This document shows positions 18,934-30,100 of a DNA stretch of 64,000 bases, one piece after another. The stretch comes from Saccharomyces mikatae IFO 1815 (lineage: Eukaryota > Ascomycota > Saccharomycetes > Saccharomycetales > Saccharomycetaceae), in assembly GCF_947241705.1 (NCBI RefSeq), contig NC_079265.1:558001-622000 (forward strand), read 5' to 3'. The notes under the pieces were generated by a model that saw only the letters and a list, made by a program, of their open reading frames with translations, was not told the DNA's origin and made no database searches. Numbering within the stretch: the first letter of the stretch is position 1; the number at the start of each line of letters is the position of its first letter. The position numbers were made by a program, and so were the translations under genes.

Positions 18934-19845
18934 CTACCTTTTAAACAAATGAATGGGTATGTCACCCATGGGTTCAAACTCTTCATCATCCTCGTCTTCA
19001 CTGCGTACTTCATCGTACTCATAACCCAGATTTTCCTTTATGTAATAATTATCTTTCTTACTTTTCTTCTTCTCCAAGAGATCGTCGAATTCTTCCTCTT
19101 CCATATTCATCTGGTTGAATTTGTTAAGTATTCTTTGTAGGAATGGTGTATTATCTTCAGTAGTGGCAGTTGTGTTTATGGTCTTTCGAGCGTTTCTTGA
19201 CGGTAATGGAGGAGGTGCTGATGCCAAATTTGATTCTGAACTACGGCAGGGAGAAATGTTTGACGTACGTTGCGATCGATTGGGAGAAAGATTTGGTCTA
19301 CGATTGGGTAAAGTGCTATTCATACTGGCGTTGACATTACGATTGGCCTTGTTAAAAAAATCGTTTATACTCTTTTTACTCTTGAGCATATTTGGTGAAT
19401 TATTTACGTCTACAAGTGTTTGTTGGATTTTTTTGGTGAAAGTGGAAAGGTATTCATTTGTGTTCAGATTACCTAATTTCTGTTGGTCGTTTTGAGGCAA
19501 TGTATTTTTGAACTGTAATTCTAGTTGTTTTAGTTCTTTTTGAGCAACTTCCAACTTGAAATTCAATTCATTGATCTCTCTGTGTTTTGTGGCTAGTTTA
19601 TATATTAAATCTTGGTCGGTTGAAATTGGGCTTGCATGTTCGCTGACGGGTGATTGATTTGTGGTGACTCTTTGCGGACTTGCTATTGGTAGAGAAAGTA
19701 TCTTAGGTTTCAACGGCGTAGTTACTCTTGGTGATTGTGATCCAGACTGAACTGGGTGTTGCGGCTGATCTTGAGAATGTTTATCAACGATGGATAATTT
19801 ATGTAGTTCAATTGGCTGACTAATTACGCGCTGGTCTTCAGACAT
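18934..19845 (-). CDS. ACF4: Acf4, protein linked to actin cytoskeleton organisation
   Basis: Protein of 303 residues whose link to the actin cytoskeleton rests on prediction in S. cerevisiae (about 309 residues there). Visible parts: a Ser/Pro/Gln-rich N-terminus with several SP sites, a predicted coiled coil at about residues 85-115, a basic low-complexity middle, and a very acidic C-terminus (SEDEDDEEFEP). No catalytic domain is recognisable. Divergent from CSN12 over 186 bp. Confidence 0.9.
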   Translation of the reverse strand: MSEDQRVISQPIELHKLSIVDKHSQDQPQHPVQSGSQSPRVTTPLKPKILSLPIASPQRVTTNQSPVSEHASPISTDQDLIYKLATKHREINELNFKLEVAQKELKQLELQFKNTLPQNDQQKLGNLNTNEYLSTFTKKIQQTLVDVNNSPNMLKSKKSINDFFNKANRNVNASMNSTLPNRRPNLSPNRSQRTSNISPCRSSESNLASAPPPLPSRNARKTINTTATTEDNTPFLQRILNKFNQMNMEEEEFDDLLEKKKSKKDNYYIKENLGYEYDEVRSEDEDDEEFEPMGDIPIHLFKR

Positions 19846-20031
19846 GACTTTAAGATGGTCTTATTGATGTCTTTTGTATAATTTGACTTGCTTCCTAAGG
19901 TTGCTTCAACGTATTGTTTTCCTGCTCTGAAAAAGCTACGATAAATACTAAAAACGAAAAGCTGTAACAGCATGCTTCAAGAAAGCTTATAAGAAAATAA
20001 GAAAGTCTAGCAAGGCATCGCATACTTAACG

Positions 20032-21312
20032 ATGGATATCGATATAGGACGTTATTTTAAAGAGAAGCATTATGATGACAAATTGCTAGACTTCATCAGG
20101 TTCGACGTCAAAACACCTAAAAAGACTAAATATAAACTACAAATGTCTACGGCGAAGGATGAAGAAAGTTTACGATTACAAAGATTCTACCAGTTGGGAA
20201 TAGATTTGAAACTAAAATATACCAAGCGGAAGTTATTGAAGAAGCAGGGACGGATCAAGAATGCTACTGAGGAGTTATTGCAGTTAGCTAATGAACAATT
20301 GAAACTATTCAACAGAATTGTAGAAAGAGAGACCAATTGGATAATTTACCCACTATGGGTGATGGCTAAACAATTGATTTGCCTGTCAAACCAATCGAGT
20401 GAGCTCAATAAAGATTCAATAGAAGAGTGTGGGCGTACCATCCACAGAAGTTTCACCATATGCCTCAATGATAGAAATCCAAGATTAAATGAAAACAAAA
20501 AAATTGGGTGTTATATGTTTGCCAATCTAGAATTTTCCATCTATCATCACTTAAACAATAAAGATATGATTAAAAATTTAGTTAAAGTCCTTGAGAGCAG
20601 AGTGAATGCCCATGATATCCCCCCACTGAATAAAAGTTTGGCAATTGAACATAAGTCACAGGTAGTGTTATATAACTATTATCTGGGCCACTACTACGGA
20701 TGTCTAGAGAATGACCACGAACGTGGGTTTTTACACTTAAATGATGCACTACTGCAATGCCCAGTATTATATGTGGAATCCACGGGCAAGTTCGTCCTAC
20801 AGTACCAAATGGAGAAGATAGTAACACTACTAGTTCCGCTCGCGCTTTTGACTAAGAGATTGTATCCGTGCTGGGATCATCCGGTAATCGCTGGTATAAT
20901 TACTGGAAGTAAAAGCTTGAGCCAACTTTACCCGACATTAGTGCGTAGTGTAATTACAGGGAACTTGTCATTGTATGATGTTACCACTTCTAATAATGAA
21001 AGATTCTTCCTTAAGCAAGGTTTGCATATCGCCATTACATTGCTTCGAGAAGTAGTTTTTACTCGGCTGGTACAGCGATGTTGGCAATGGGGCAATGATA
21101 GAAAAAGCATCATGCCCTTAAGGATCCTGCTGGCTATAAATCAACAGCATAACTCTGTCGATGAGGATGAGGAAGAGCAATTAAACGCGCTGGAGTGTCG
21201 TCTAGCAAGTGCTATAGCAAATGGGCTGTTACGTGCCTACCTTTCTCACTCTAACCGTTGCATCGTCTTTAGTAAGAAAGAACCTTTTCCCCATGAAAAT
21301 GATACAAAATAG
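20032..21312 (+). CDS. CSN12: Csn12, PCI-domain subunit of COP9 signalosome and Thp3-Csn12 complex
   Basis: Subunit of the yeast COP9 signalosome, which removes Rub1/Nedd8 from cullins and affects adaptation to pheromone; it also works with Thp3 and Sem1 in transcription-coupled splicing. 426 residues (about 423 in S. cerevisiae). The N-terminal two thirds are helical repeats and the C-terminal part is the winged-helix PCI module ending in the conserved SHSNRCIVFSKKEPFP. The start at MDIDIG gives the expected N-terminus. Confidence 0.94.
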   Translation: MDIDIGRYFKEKHYDDKLLDFIRFDVKTPKKTKYKLQMSTAKDEESLRLQRFYQLGIDLKLKYTKRKLLKKQGRIKNATEELLQLANEQLKLFNRIVERETNWIIYPLWVMAKQLICLSNQSSELNKDSIEECGRTIHRSFTICLNDRNPRLNENKKIGCYMFANLEFSIYHHLNNKDMIKNLVKVLESRVNAHDIPPLNKSLAIEHKSQVVLYNYYLGHYYGCLENDHERGFLHLNDALLQCPVLYVESTGKFVLQYQMEKIVTLLVPLALLTKRLYPCWDHPVIAGIITGSKSLSQLYPTLVRSVITGNLSLYDVTTSNNERFFLKQGLHIAITLLREVVFTRLVQRCWQWGNDRKSIMPLRILLAINQQHNSVDEDEEEQLNALECRLASAIANGLLRAYLSHSNRCIVFSKKEPFPHENDTK

Positions 21313-21408
21313 TTAAAAACAAACGAATCGAAAAAAGTTTCATTTATAGAAAGAATATTGTACTACACATATATGTAGATGTATATATCTCACGGTTTTT
21401 TTATTTTT

Positions 21409-21726
21409 TCATGGATAAAATTCTTTGTATTTGTTATAGTAGTAGTAACTGCCAAGTCCACCCAAGGCCGTCAAGACGATTGGGACAGGTTTAGTGAATC
21501 TGGAAGGCATACCTCTGATAATACCTGCACCAAGTAACAAAGATGATGCACCTAATGCGGTTTCTAACCCGCCATCTCTGTTCATATGTAACAAGTATCC
21601 GGCAATACCGTAAACACTGCCGAACACTAATCCAGATACTAAAGATGGAATAGAGCCCTTACGGTAGTACCCCATGAGACCACCTGTCGTGGTCAAAATG
21701 CTCAATGCGTATGCTGGATGTTCCAT
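21409..21726 (-). CDS. TMH11: Tmh11, TMEM14-family small membrane protein
   Basis: Membrane protein of 105 residues of the TMEM14 (UPF0136) family, reported in mitochondria in yeast. It is almost entirely hydrophobic with about four helices and glycine-rich repeats (GGLMGYYRKGS near residues 15-25; GALGG-like turns later). The exact function is not known; the vertebrate member TMEM14C acts in heme precursor transport. Divergent from STE18. Confidence 0.92.
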   Translation of the reverse strand: MEHPAYALSILTTTGGLMGYYRKGSIPSLVSGLVFGSVYGIAGYLLHMNRDGGLETALGASSLLLGAGIIRGMPSRFTKPVPIVLTALGGLGSYYYYNKYKEFYP

Positions 21727-22344
21727 AGTAATCTACTGCTCTAAACTTTCGTTCTAGTTTTGTACCTTTCTCAATTCACCAACTTCATTGCACCAGCTAC
21801 CCCTTCTCATTAAATGTCCCTTTTTCATCAACCCGTAAGGCGCGATACGCCAAAAACTATCAACCTCTCTACAATAGGTCAAATGAACGGTAATACATCC
21901 CTCATTACATGAAAATATTGAGGAACAAACAAATTTTCATAACCAACAATCGCTATCGCTATCGCTGGCACACTCAGCAGAACCTTTTCATGAGTTGCAG
22001 CAGTTCTCCGCGTAGTCTTGAATAAAGTCCAACAAGAACTACTGAAAAACGACGAAGAATATTTGGCGTGTTTGTTTTTTTACTCAACGGTAGTTTCGAG
22101 GTTGCATATAATCCGGTGGACTGGCGTTAAAGTTAGAAGTCCACTTCACTTCTTCATTGTATTCTGTCTTATCAACATCCGTAAATCAATTCTTGATACC
22201 CGGCTCGGCTCGTTGATATTTGTTTCATTCTTTAGTAAAACTGATGCAATATTTAACAAGCAGTACGTGGACACTCTGCTTTATAGTAGCACTTCTAACT
22301 TCATTGAGAAACAATAAAGACAGAACTACTTAACAGCTCTAGCA
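21727..22344. other. TMH11/STE18 divergent promoter region
   Basis: Gap of 618 bp. It holds a three-fold ATCGCT hexamer near 21949-21966, and a pheromone response element at 22221. A 99-codon frame at 22018-22317 lacks an ATG start and has no recognisable features, so I do not call it. Confidence 0.6.
22221..22227 (-). promoter_or_regulatory. Candidate pheromone response element (Ste12 site) of STE18
   Basis: TGTTTCA is the reverse of the consensus TGAAACA. It lies 118-124 bp upstream of the STE18 start. A single copy is a weak site, but the gene is in the pheromone pathway. Confidence 0.45.
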
Positions 22345-22668
22345 ATGTCTGTACTTCAAGATTCACCACGGCTGCAAAAACCTCAGGAGCAACAGCAGCA
22401 GCAGCTTTCGCTGAAGATAAAACAATTGAAGTTAAAAAGAATCAATGAACTAAATAATAAATTGAGAAAAGAACTCAGTCGTGAAAGAATTACCGCATCG
22501 AACGCTTGTCTTACGATAATAAACTATACCTCGAATACAAAAGACTACGCTTTGCCAGAACTATGGGGCTATCCCACGACAGGATCAAACCATTTCAGAG
22601 AGGGTTTAAAAAATCAAAAAAATAGTCAGATGTCACATTCAAATAATGTTTGCTGTACGATTATGTAA
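22345..22668 (+). CDS. STE18: Ste18, G-protein gamma subunit of the mating pathway
   Basis: Gamma subunit that with Ste4 forms the dimer that activates the pheromone MAP kinase cascade at the plasma membrane. 107 residues (110 in S. cerevisiae; the Gln run is shorter here). After a Gln-rich N-terminus comes the helical Ste4-binding region (SLKIKQLKLKRINELNNKLR). The C-terminus CCTIM gives a palmitoylation site at Cys103 and a CaaX farnesylation site at Cys104. Convergent with EMC2. Confidence 0.95.
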   Translation: MSVLQDSPRLQKPQEQQQQQLSLKIKQLKLKRINELNNKLRKELSRERITASNACLTIINYTSNTKDYALPELWGYPTTGSNHFREGLKNQKNSQMSHSNNVCCTIM

Positions 22669-22768
22669 CGATAGTAGTAGAAGTGAGGGAAGAACAAAAA
22701 ATATGCTATTTGATATCGATTTTTCGCTTTTTACTTTCTCTATTTTTCTATTTTTTGGCTTTTTTTCA

Positions 22769-23647
22769 TCATATACTATTTAAAACTAATTCAGCCGTGA
22801 TCTTATCTTTATTGTTGGACTTCGTGGAGACTTCCTTTAACTTAGATGTGGATAGTTTGATTAGATCATTTTGTTTACCGCGTCCCATTCTGTTAGAAAT
22901 GACGTAAACCAATGCCCACCCTTTTAAGTATAGTTCGCTTAATTCCACACTTCTTAAAGCGTTTTTCAACGCTTTGTTCAAAAGGTCGTCTTTTACTTGC
23001 TTCTTGCTATGCAGAGCCTCGTAGTATAGAGTCTCACTTAGTTTACCAAAACAATCATAATTGAATGGTGTGATACACAGAACCTGTTCCAAACAATAAC
23101 GGGCTTTTTCAAATTGACCCATTTCAAAATAAATCTCGCTGGAGTACCACCACAGCTCGGCATCAAGGGGAAATTTATCTGTAAGAGCCACTAATTCTTT
23201 AAGGATACCCTCTTGGCTCAATTCCCTGCAGCTTGCCTTAATTGCTATTAGTTTCTTGGCAATGGAGACGTAAGTAACGAAATCTGTTTCATACTCTAGA
23301 TCATCTTTCAACAGATTTTCCAGGTACTCAATAGCGCCTTTATCGTCACCATTTATTTGCAATAAGGTGGCTTTCATGATTACCATCTTATACGAGGTTT
23401 CACCAAGACGGTCTCTTAGTGTATTGTATATGACTTGCGCATCAACATCTTGGTTCCGGTATACCAATACATAAAAAAGCATTTCCATTAAGAAAAAATA
23501 ATTGACCTCTGTCAGTGCAGAGTCCCCACTTTTCATGTAGATTTTTAATTCATTTTCTAGTTTCAGTAATTGTTCCGGATTGAATTGAGTATACGCTTTG
23601 GTATTCATAATCACTAAAAGTTTTTCTCTAACCAAATCCTTCAACAT
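22769..23647 (-). CDS. EMC2: Emc2, ER membrane complex subunit
   Basis: Cytosolic TPR scaffold subunit of the ER membrane protein complex, which inserts tail-anchored and multi-pass membrane proteins. 292 residues as in S. cerevisiae. Tetratricopeptide-like helices run through the centre (for example ELWWYSSEIYFEMGQFEKAR followed by an FNYDCFGKLSETLYYEAL stretch). No membrane segment is present, as expected for this subunit. Divergent from BIR1. Confidence 0.94.
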   Translation of the reverse strand: MLKDLVREKLLVIMNTKAYTQFNPEQLLKLENELKIYMKSGDSALTEVNYFFLMEMLFYVLVYRNQDVDAQVIYNTLRDRLGETSYKMVIMKATLLQINGDDKGAIEYLENLLKDDLEYETDFVTYVSIAKKLIAIKASCRELSQEGILKELVALTDKFPLDAELWWYSSEIYFEMGQFEKARYCLEQVLCITPFNYDCFGKLSETLYYEALHSKKQVKDDLLNKALKNALRSVELSELYLKGWALVYVISNRMGRGKQNDLIKLSTSKLKEVSTKSNNKDKITAELVLNSI

Positions 23648-24005
23648 CTTTTTTTTGCTTCTCTATGTCTTTCTTCGTTTCAATATTTTTCAATGCCCTC
23701 CATTCATGCAGGCCTACTTATACAGGTTACGATCCCAATCTATTTTATATATATAATTTACTAACCAACGCTTTTGATATATCACGCGAGACGAATATTA
23801 ACCATTTAATATCACCTACTAATACATACATATGTAGTCATCTAAACGTTCAGCATCAACAGAATTAAGTTACGGTTGTTCCACATTACCTTCAGGTTAA
23901 TCAAGGTTGTATTTCCATTATTGAAGGTCTTCCTTGAAGCTCTTACCGTGTTTGCTAAGAAACGTAACGTTTCAGGACTCCCCAGTTGTTGTACCTAATG
24001 GAATT
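23648..24005. other. EMC2/BIR1 divergent promoter region
   Basis: Gap of 358 bp. It contains a TATATATA stretch at about 23748 and an ACGCGA motif near 23785 that resembles a weak MBF site. The BIR1 frame is open upstream of its ATG but without another ATG. Confidence 0.5.
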
Positions 24006-26873
24006 ATGAATGATCAAATAGATAAAATGGAGAATCGATATACTATGACCAAACTGGAAGATAGATTTAAAACCTTCCAAGATGGTGTTATGCTTGACAG
24101 AAAAAAGTTGAGATGGAGTTTTAAAGTCATTCCGTATCAGGCAATGGCCAAGCTTGGATTTTACTTCGATCCAGTGGTAGATCCAAAGACGTCTAAATTG
24201 AGGAAAGACTCTGTGGGATGTTGTTATTGCCGCCATCGAACATATGATATAAGAGAATGCAGATCCAAAAGGAAAGATGTTCTTGAAACGCTGAGTAATA
24301 TTATGAGGAAACACCTGACTGATTCGAATAGTAAACAAGCATGCCTTTTGATCTACCTGCGAAATAAGCTATTGACGGATCATTGCTTTCATATGGGAGT
24401 CTCAGACTGGAAAAATGACAAGTATTTTAGCAACCCAGATAGTGAAAACGTAGTTAGCTTGAGAAAATTTACTTTTGAGAATAACTGGCCTCACAATGAC
24501 GCCCAAAACGCACACCAACTTGATATAAAAAACATGGTTGACGCGGGACTCGTACGCTATAACTTCAGTGTAGAAGGATTAAGCAATCCAAACATGGATA
24601 AGACGCTCATGAATGACTCCTGTTATTGTATTTATTGCAAACAGCTTTTGCAAGGTTGGTCCATTCATGATGATCCGGTGAAACGACATTATGAGGTTTC
24701 TAAAAATGGAGATTGTTACTTCTTCCAAACGCGTAACCGATTTGAAAAGAAAAGATATGGCAAGACCAGTATTATTGACGCTTCAGAGACTAGCATTAAA
24801 AATGATGAGATCATCGCTACACTTGATGAAAAGAGGGAAGAAGATGTGATGGTAGTAAAAAGCACATCTCAAAGGCAGGATATCTTATCTCGTTCTCCTT
24901 CATCTAGCATTGGTCCTCCAATTGATTATGATAATCGGTCGAATAATTCGGTTATTCAACACAATACGGGTGTTCTTAGGGGAACAAAAGGCGGGCATGG
25001 AAAACAGGTTAATGTGGAAGAAAAAGAACAGATTAATTCAGAGGGTGTGGGCACATTCTTGGAGGGGCAGAGTATCACCCGTGATATATCATTGGATGAA
25101 AACGATACTTTGTTTATGCCTTCTACCAAGAAAGTTAAACGTCCAAATGCTGATTTGACTCAATTATCATCTCCTATAAGAAAGAGAAGGAAGTTCAAAA
25201 GAATATCCCCTAGAAAAATCTATGATGATGATGGTAGCGACCTTGATAATAATACTAACGGGACAGAAAGCAAAGATAAAGATTTAGTAATAGATTTTAC
25301 AAGCCACATCATCAAAACTAGAGACGTCGGGAGAAAAAATGCTATTTTAGATGACAGTACAGATGAATTTAGTTTCAGTAACCAAGGACATAGTACCTTT
25401 GACATACCTATACCGACTTCATCACATTTACTCAGGGGCATAGATTCTGATAATAATATTGTTACACAGGAGGATATTATTGGTGTGAAGATAGATACAA
25501 AAGGAGAATCGTTCAAAGAGGGTAGTTGTTCTGTTAAAACTGAGGAAGATGTAAAAGTCAGCGGTATAAAACCCATTGATAATACCAAAAATGCTAATAT
25601 TCTTATAAAAGTGCCAACTATAGATCGGAAGTTAGATGAAGTTAATACAGGTACGTGCTCCTTCAGTGTAACTTCAGAGCCGTTAGAGACACATGGGTTA
25701 AGCGGAAATAACTTTGAGAAGGTAGAAGCACGTATAGAAAACTCTCAATACAAAAACGATGCAACAATACGGAAATCTTCAGATACATTTCATTCTGGTA
25801 AATTGTGTAGTATTTCCAGTAAAATTACCACAACACCAAAAGGGAAATCGAGTGTGAGTGACTGCGAGACATCTGATGTATTCCTAATCAAAAGAATTCC
25901 TGCAGAAGGTCATTCTGAACCAAAGAAAAAGTTAGAAGAACCAGAAAGCTTACCATTAAATGGAAGAACTGTTGCAACGCTAAGAAAACTGGATAATATT
26001 AACATAGATGTAAACTTATCGGCATCTGATTTTTCAATCTCATCGCACTCTGAGCAATCGTCTAAAAGTTCAAGCGCTATCTCAACACCAATAGCAAGTC
26101 CTAAAATAAACTACACACGCAGCATACGTGCAGTCAAGGAGCTCTCTGGCGTTGAAAAAGAAATTTTCTATGACAAAGGTTTAAGTAATAATCATGAAAG
26201 TATGAAAACACACGAAGATGCACCTGTGAAGAATGAAACACTAGATGATGAGGTACCATTTTTTGAGACTGGTACACCAATTTCATCTCAAGAAAACAAG
26301 TCAAAAAAGTTATTTGACGAAGAATTTTTGGATAAGTGTTTGGATGTGCCTATTGACACATCAACGGTGGAGATTAGAAATGTTCATAAGACTACATCTC
26401 GGTCGATCCCACCAATCACTAACAATTCGATGTCCGCCACAGAGTTTCAGCCAGATTTTCCACGCATAGAAGAACAAAGAAAGGAAATAAACACAAATCT
26501 GGTGAAGGAGGAGGGCAGAGTAGGGGAAGCGGATGCAGGAGAATGGTTTGGAATTGATGAAAATAGGCTTCTTGTAAAAAACTACTTCCATGATTTATTG
26601 AAGTATATAAACAACAATGACGCTACGTTGGCTAATGACAAAGATGGAGATCTCGCCTTTTTAATTAAGCAAATGCCCAATGAAGAGTTGGAAATGACGT
26701 TTAACAGTTGGGTGGATCTGAAAGTGCAATCTATCAAACGTGAGTTTATAGATGATTGTGATAAGAAGTTGAATATATTGAGAAGTAATTACTATACCGC
26801 TACCACCTATGTTGAAAATTTGGAAGACGATGACGAACTAATAAAGATTGCCAAGAAAATGGGTATTTTATAG
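24006..26873 (+). CDS. BIR1: Bir1, survivin-like subunit of the chromosomal passenger complex
   Basis: Partner of Sli15 (INCENP) and Ipl1 (Aurora B) that targets the passenger complex to centromeres and the spindle. From the ATG at 24006 the protein has 955 residues and starts MNDQIDKMENRY, like S. cerevisiae. Two BIR zinc modules occupy about residues 20-120 and 145-245; the second shows CYCIYCKQ, a GWS box, and the distal His and Cys. The long middle is Ser-rich, disordered and probably phosphorylated, including many SP sites. The conserved C-terminal helix region (VKNYFHDLLKYINNND) binds Sli15. A longer frame to 23934 starts with a non-ATG codon and is not used. Confidence 0.94.
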   Translation: MNDQIDKMENRYTMTKLEDRFKTFQDGVMLDRKKLRWSFKVIPYQAMAKLGFYFDPVVDPKTSKLRKDSVGCCYCRHRTYDIRECRSKRKDVLETLSNIMRKHLTDSNSKQACLLIYLRNKLLTDHCFHMGVSDWKNDKYFSNPDSENVVSLRKFTFENNWPHNDAQNAHQLDIKNMVDAGLVRYNFSVEGLSNPNMDKTLMNDSCYCIYCKQLLQGWSIHDDPVKRHYEVSKNGDCYFFQTRNRFEKKRYGKTSIIDASETSIKNDEIIATLDEKREEDVMVVKSTSQRQDILSRSPSSSIGPPIDYDNRSNNSVIQHNTGVLRGTKGGHGKQVNVEEKEQINSEGVGTFLEGQSITRDISLDENDTLFMPSTKKVKRPNADLTQLSSPIRKRRKFKRISPRKIYDDDGSDLDNNTNGTESKDKDLVIDFTSHIIKTRDVGRKNAILDDSTDEFSFSNQGHSTFDIPIPTSSHLLRGIDSDNNIVTQEDIIGVKIDTKGESFKEGSCSVKTEEDVKVSGIKPIDNTKNANILIKVPTIDRKLDEVNTGTCSFSVTSEPLETHGLSGNNFEKVEARIENSQYKNDATIRKSSDTFHSGKLCSISSKITTTPKGKSSVSDCETSDVFLIKRIPAEGHSEPKKKLEEPESLPLNGRTVATLRKLDNINIDVNLSASDFSISSHSEQSSKSSSAISTPIASPKINYTRSIRAVKELSGVEKEIFYDKGLSNNHESMKTHEDAPVKNETLDDEVPFFETGTPISSQENKSKKLFDEEFLDKCLDVPIDTSTVEIRNVHKTTSRSIPPITNNSMSATEFQPDFPRIEEQRKEINTNLVKEEGRVGEADAGEWFGIDENRLLVKNYFHDLLKYINNNDATLANDKDGDLAFLIKQMPNEELEMTFNSWVDLKVQSIKREFIDDCDKKLNILRSNYYTATTYVENLEDDDELIKIAKKMGIL

Positions 26874-26955
26874 CTAGCTTTACCGTCGTACTGGCCAAAA
26901 GTTTGTATTCTTTATAATAAGAGATCTATATACGAAGTGCTTGGTTGCATTGTAG

Positions 26956-26980
26956 ATATCAACAAAGAAACTGTTGATAT
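26956..26980. repeat. 8-bp inverted repeat between BIR1 and GRR1
   Basis: ATATCAAC (26956-26963) and GTTGATAT (26973-26980) with a 9-nt spacer in the convergent 3' gap. It could mark the 3' ends but has no proven role. Confidence 0.35.
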
Positions 26981-27171
26981 GATTTCTCTAGTGGACAATG
27001 AACATTATGTAAAGTAATCAATATTGCAAGTATGAAGAGCACATGTGAAGAATGAAAGGTTTCAAAATTAATGCATTATGTATTTATATGTAAGTATAGT
27101 GGAATAAGCACCGAGGAGTTGTGAGAATAAAGAGCTTAGTGGAAGTGCAGGTGTTCGGTTAAATGAAAATT

Positions 27172-30100
27172 TTATAACATCTCTTCATCGGGTGTTCCTG
27201 ATGCGTCATCCATTTGAGAATCAATGGCAGTGTCAGGTATTGACTCATTTATATTGTTGTTATTGTTGTTTCTAACCATATCTTGATTGCGAAGACCCAT
27301 TTGAAGGCTTCTCATTTGATCTGGTGATATTTGCATTCTATTGCCAAACTGCCGCCAAAAGTTTGGGTTTTCTGTTTCATTATCATCATTACCGCTATTA
27401 GTATCATTGCTATTTGCATCATTTACTTCAGCTTCCGGTACGATAAGTTCGCCATTGTTAGCGTTTCTGTTAACATTATTCTCATTATTGTTATTCCATG
27501 CTGACCTTTGATGTGCTATTAATAATTCTCTTTGCCTGGTTAACAATGTTATGTTATCTTTCAGATATAATCTCAAAACTACAGTAGAGAGCTTGTACTT
27601 TTGAACTACCATAACGAATTTGTCAATAAATAAAAGTCGCCATATTAAAAGCCCTTTCTGGTAATCTGTATTGCCCGATTCCTGAACTGTTTTTTGTACT
27701 AAACAAATTTGTCTATTCAATTCAATCATCTGCATATATGTTTGAGTCATTTCATGAAGTAAAAATCCAGTAAACTGGAATTGGACTCTTACCAAACTAG
27801 CAACGTTCACCTCAAAATCATCAATATGGTCATTCAGTTCATGAAACTTCCTTACAATATGACACATTTCATTATTGATTTCACGATTCACACCGGGCGC
27901 CACAATATATTCCTGGTCATCGTTCGCATCGCTGAATGGATCTTCACAAAATGCCTTGTTTACTTGCAGCAAAAGTGAGTTAACTTCTTCAGAGCTCATT
28001 CTAATGCCATCAAAATTATTGAGATACCAGCTGAAAACTTCATCTATTTGTTCAAAATTGATATTCTGGAAAAGAAAATCGTTATTTAGACCGTTGATTT
28101 GGTTTAATCCTGTAGCAGCTATAATTGCAGCAGAATCTTGATTCAAATCAGTTATTATTCTTCGAAGAGCATCTTCAAGTGTTTCACCGTTAAAAATTAA
28201 ATTTTTGGATCTGATATACTTTGTCAGAACATCGTTTACGTCAGCATGTGGTCCAAACGCAGGTGAGGTCAGATTGACTAAATAATGACGAAGTTTATGT
28301 ACGCCTTTCCCTGAAAATACGCAAAATATTTGGCGTTGATTTTCACTAAAGTCGGAAGGTGCCGGCCTGCAATACATGGTTATATCGGGACGTAAAAATG
28401 ATGGAACAGCAGTCAAGGACAAGTGTGAAAGTCTGGGACAGGACATTAGTAACTCATATATCGGATATATTGTTAAATTGGAACAGTACGATAAATGTAC
28501 CCTTTCTAAAGTATCGTTTCTGCCTCGCAATGAAACCATATTCAACAACCCTTCATCGGTCATTTGTGTACACTTCACAAGGCCGATTCTCTTCAACTTT
28601 GGTAAATCTGCTAATTCATAGAGGGTCCTATTAGTTAAATTTGTACAACAGGCAAAATCAACGTATTGTATTCTTGTACATGAATGAAATAGTTCTCTTA
28701 CCCCATTATCAGTGATATTGAAACAGTGACCGAAATGCACCGTCTGTAAGTTCTTACCCAGCTTAGATAACTGGAACAGCGATGCATCTGTAATTCGGCT
28801 ACACTTGCCCAGAAAAACATTGCGTAATTTAGGGGCCAGATTGACAATTCTTTCAATGGTTTTATCAGTAATATTTTCACACCCAGAAAGATCAATTAAT
28901 CTCAAAGAGGGCATATCATCAACCACTTTGGAAAGCTCTTGAAAAATATTATCCGTTATATTAGTATTATGGGTTATTCTAAATTCCCTTAGTTGGACTA
29001 GCTTAGTGAGAAGTTTTAATAAACTAGAATCCGTGACATTTGGACTTAATGTTATGTCAACCTCTACAAGCAAGGGACACCTGTTGGCCAATAGTTCTAC
29101 TAATTCGTCGTTCATGTTATTGTTTCCTGTGATTTTTATTCTTTTCAACATCGGAGAGTGAATTATGAAATTCCGTAGCGAATCTAAGGTGACGTTTCTC
29201 GCCTGAGGAACGTAAAAACCTTGTACTCTGGGACAATATGTTGCCAAGGTGTTAAACACATCATCGGAAACGTCCTTTATTCCAGTGATATCCACACTTT
29301 GAAGAAATTTGCATCCCTTGAGTACCGCCGATATAGGTATGCTGGTGATATGTTTGCAAAACACTAGGGTTAACCTCTCCAAATTCTCACAGCCGACAAA
29401 ATAATTAAGCTCTGTATCATGCATATAATCACCGACGAAAGAGAAATTTAACCTTTTGATCATTAAGCGGTAGTTGAAAACAGTTTCATTGGAAGTTAAT
29501 CTCATTGTCCTTAAAAATAAATCTAACTGGCTTTTCTTGTTTATATGTGGTCTATAATAGAGTATTTTCACAATAATTTCGGCCCACAATTTGGAAACAG
29601 TAAGAAATTTTACAATATCATATTTTTGGTTAAGTTTATCTAGTATTAAGTGTAATATTTCCGACGGTAGCATGTTTAACGCAAAGATGGATGTTCTTTG
29701 AGTCATGCCTGTCGAAATGTTTTGACTTGATTGGTTAGACAGCACGTTATTGATAAATTGCCTCGAATATCTAGAAAGATCTTGTAATCCTTCCTTTAAA
29801 TCAGAAGATTCATTAGTATCTATGGATTTTATCCAAACGATAAAATTATCCGTAGGATTCTCCACTTGTTGGCCTCTTAGTTTCGAATGGCAGTATGCAT
29901 ATAATGACTTTTTGTACTCTTCTATAATCGTTAATATCTTTAACCTTAGATTTCTAATTTCCATGTTTTCCGTCTCTAATGCCCTTAGCCTCATTCTTTG
30001 TAATTTATGCAAATAGCTAATTGCTTGTGGAGAATTGTCGATACGTAGTTCTTTCAATTTAAGATTGTCCAACTCGATTTCGTTCAGTATCTTTTTTCTT

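Noticed and set aside
22018-22317. 99-codon plus-strand frame upstream of STE18
   Set aside because: Begins with a non-ATG codon, has no recognisable domain and covers the STE18 promoter with its Ste12 site.
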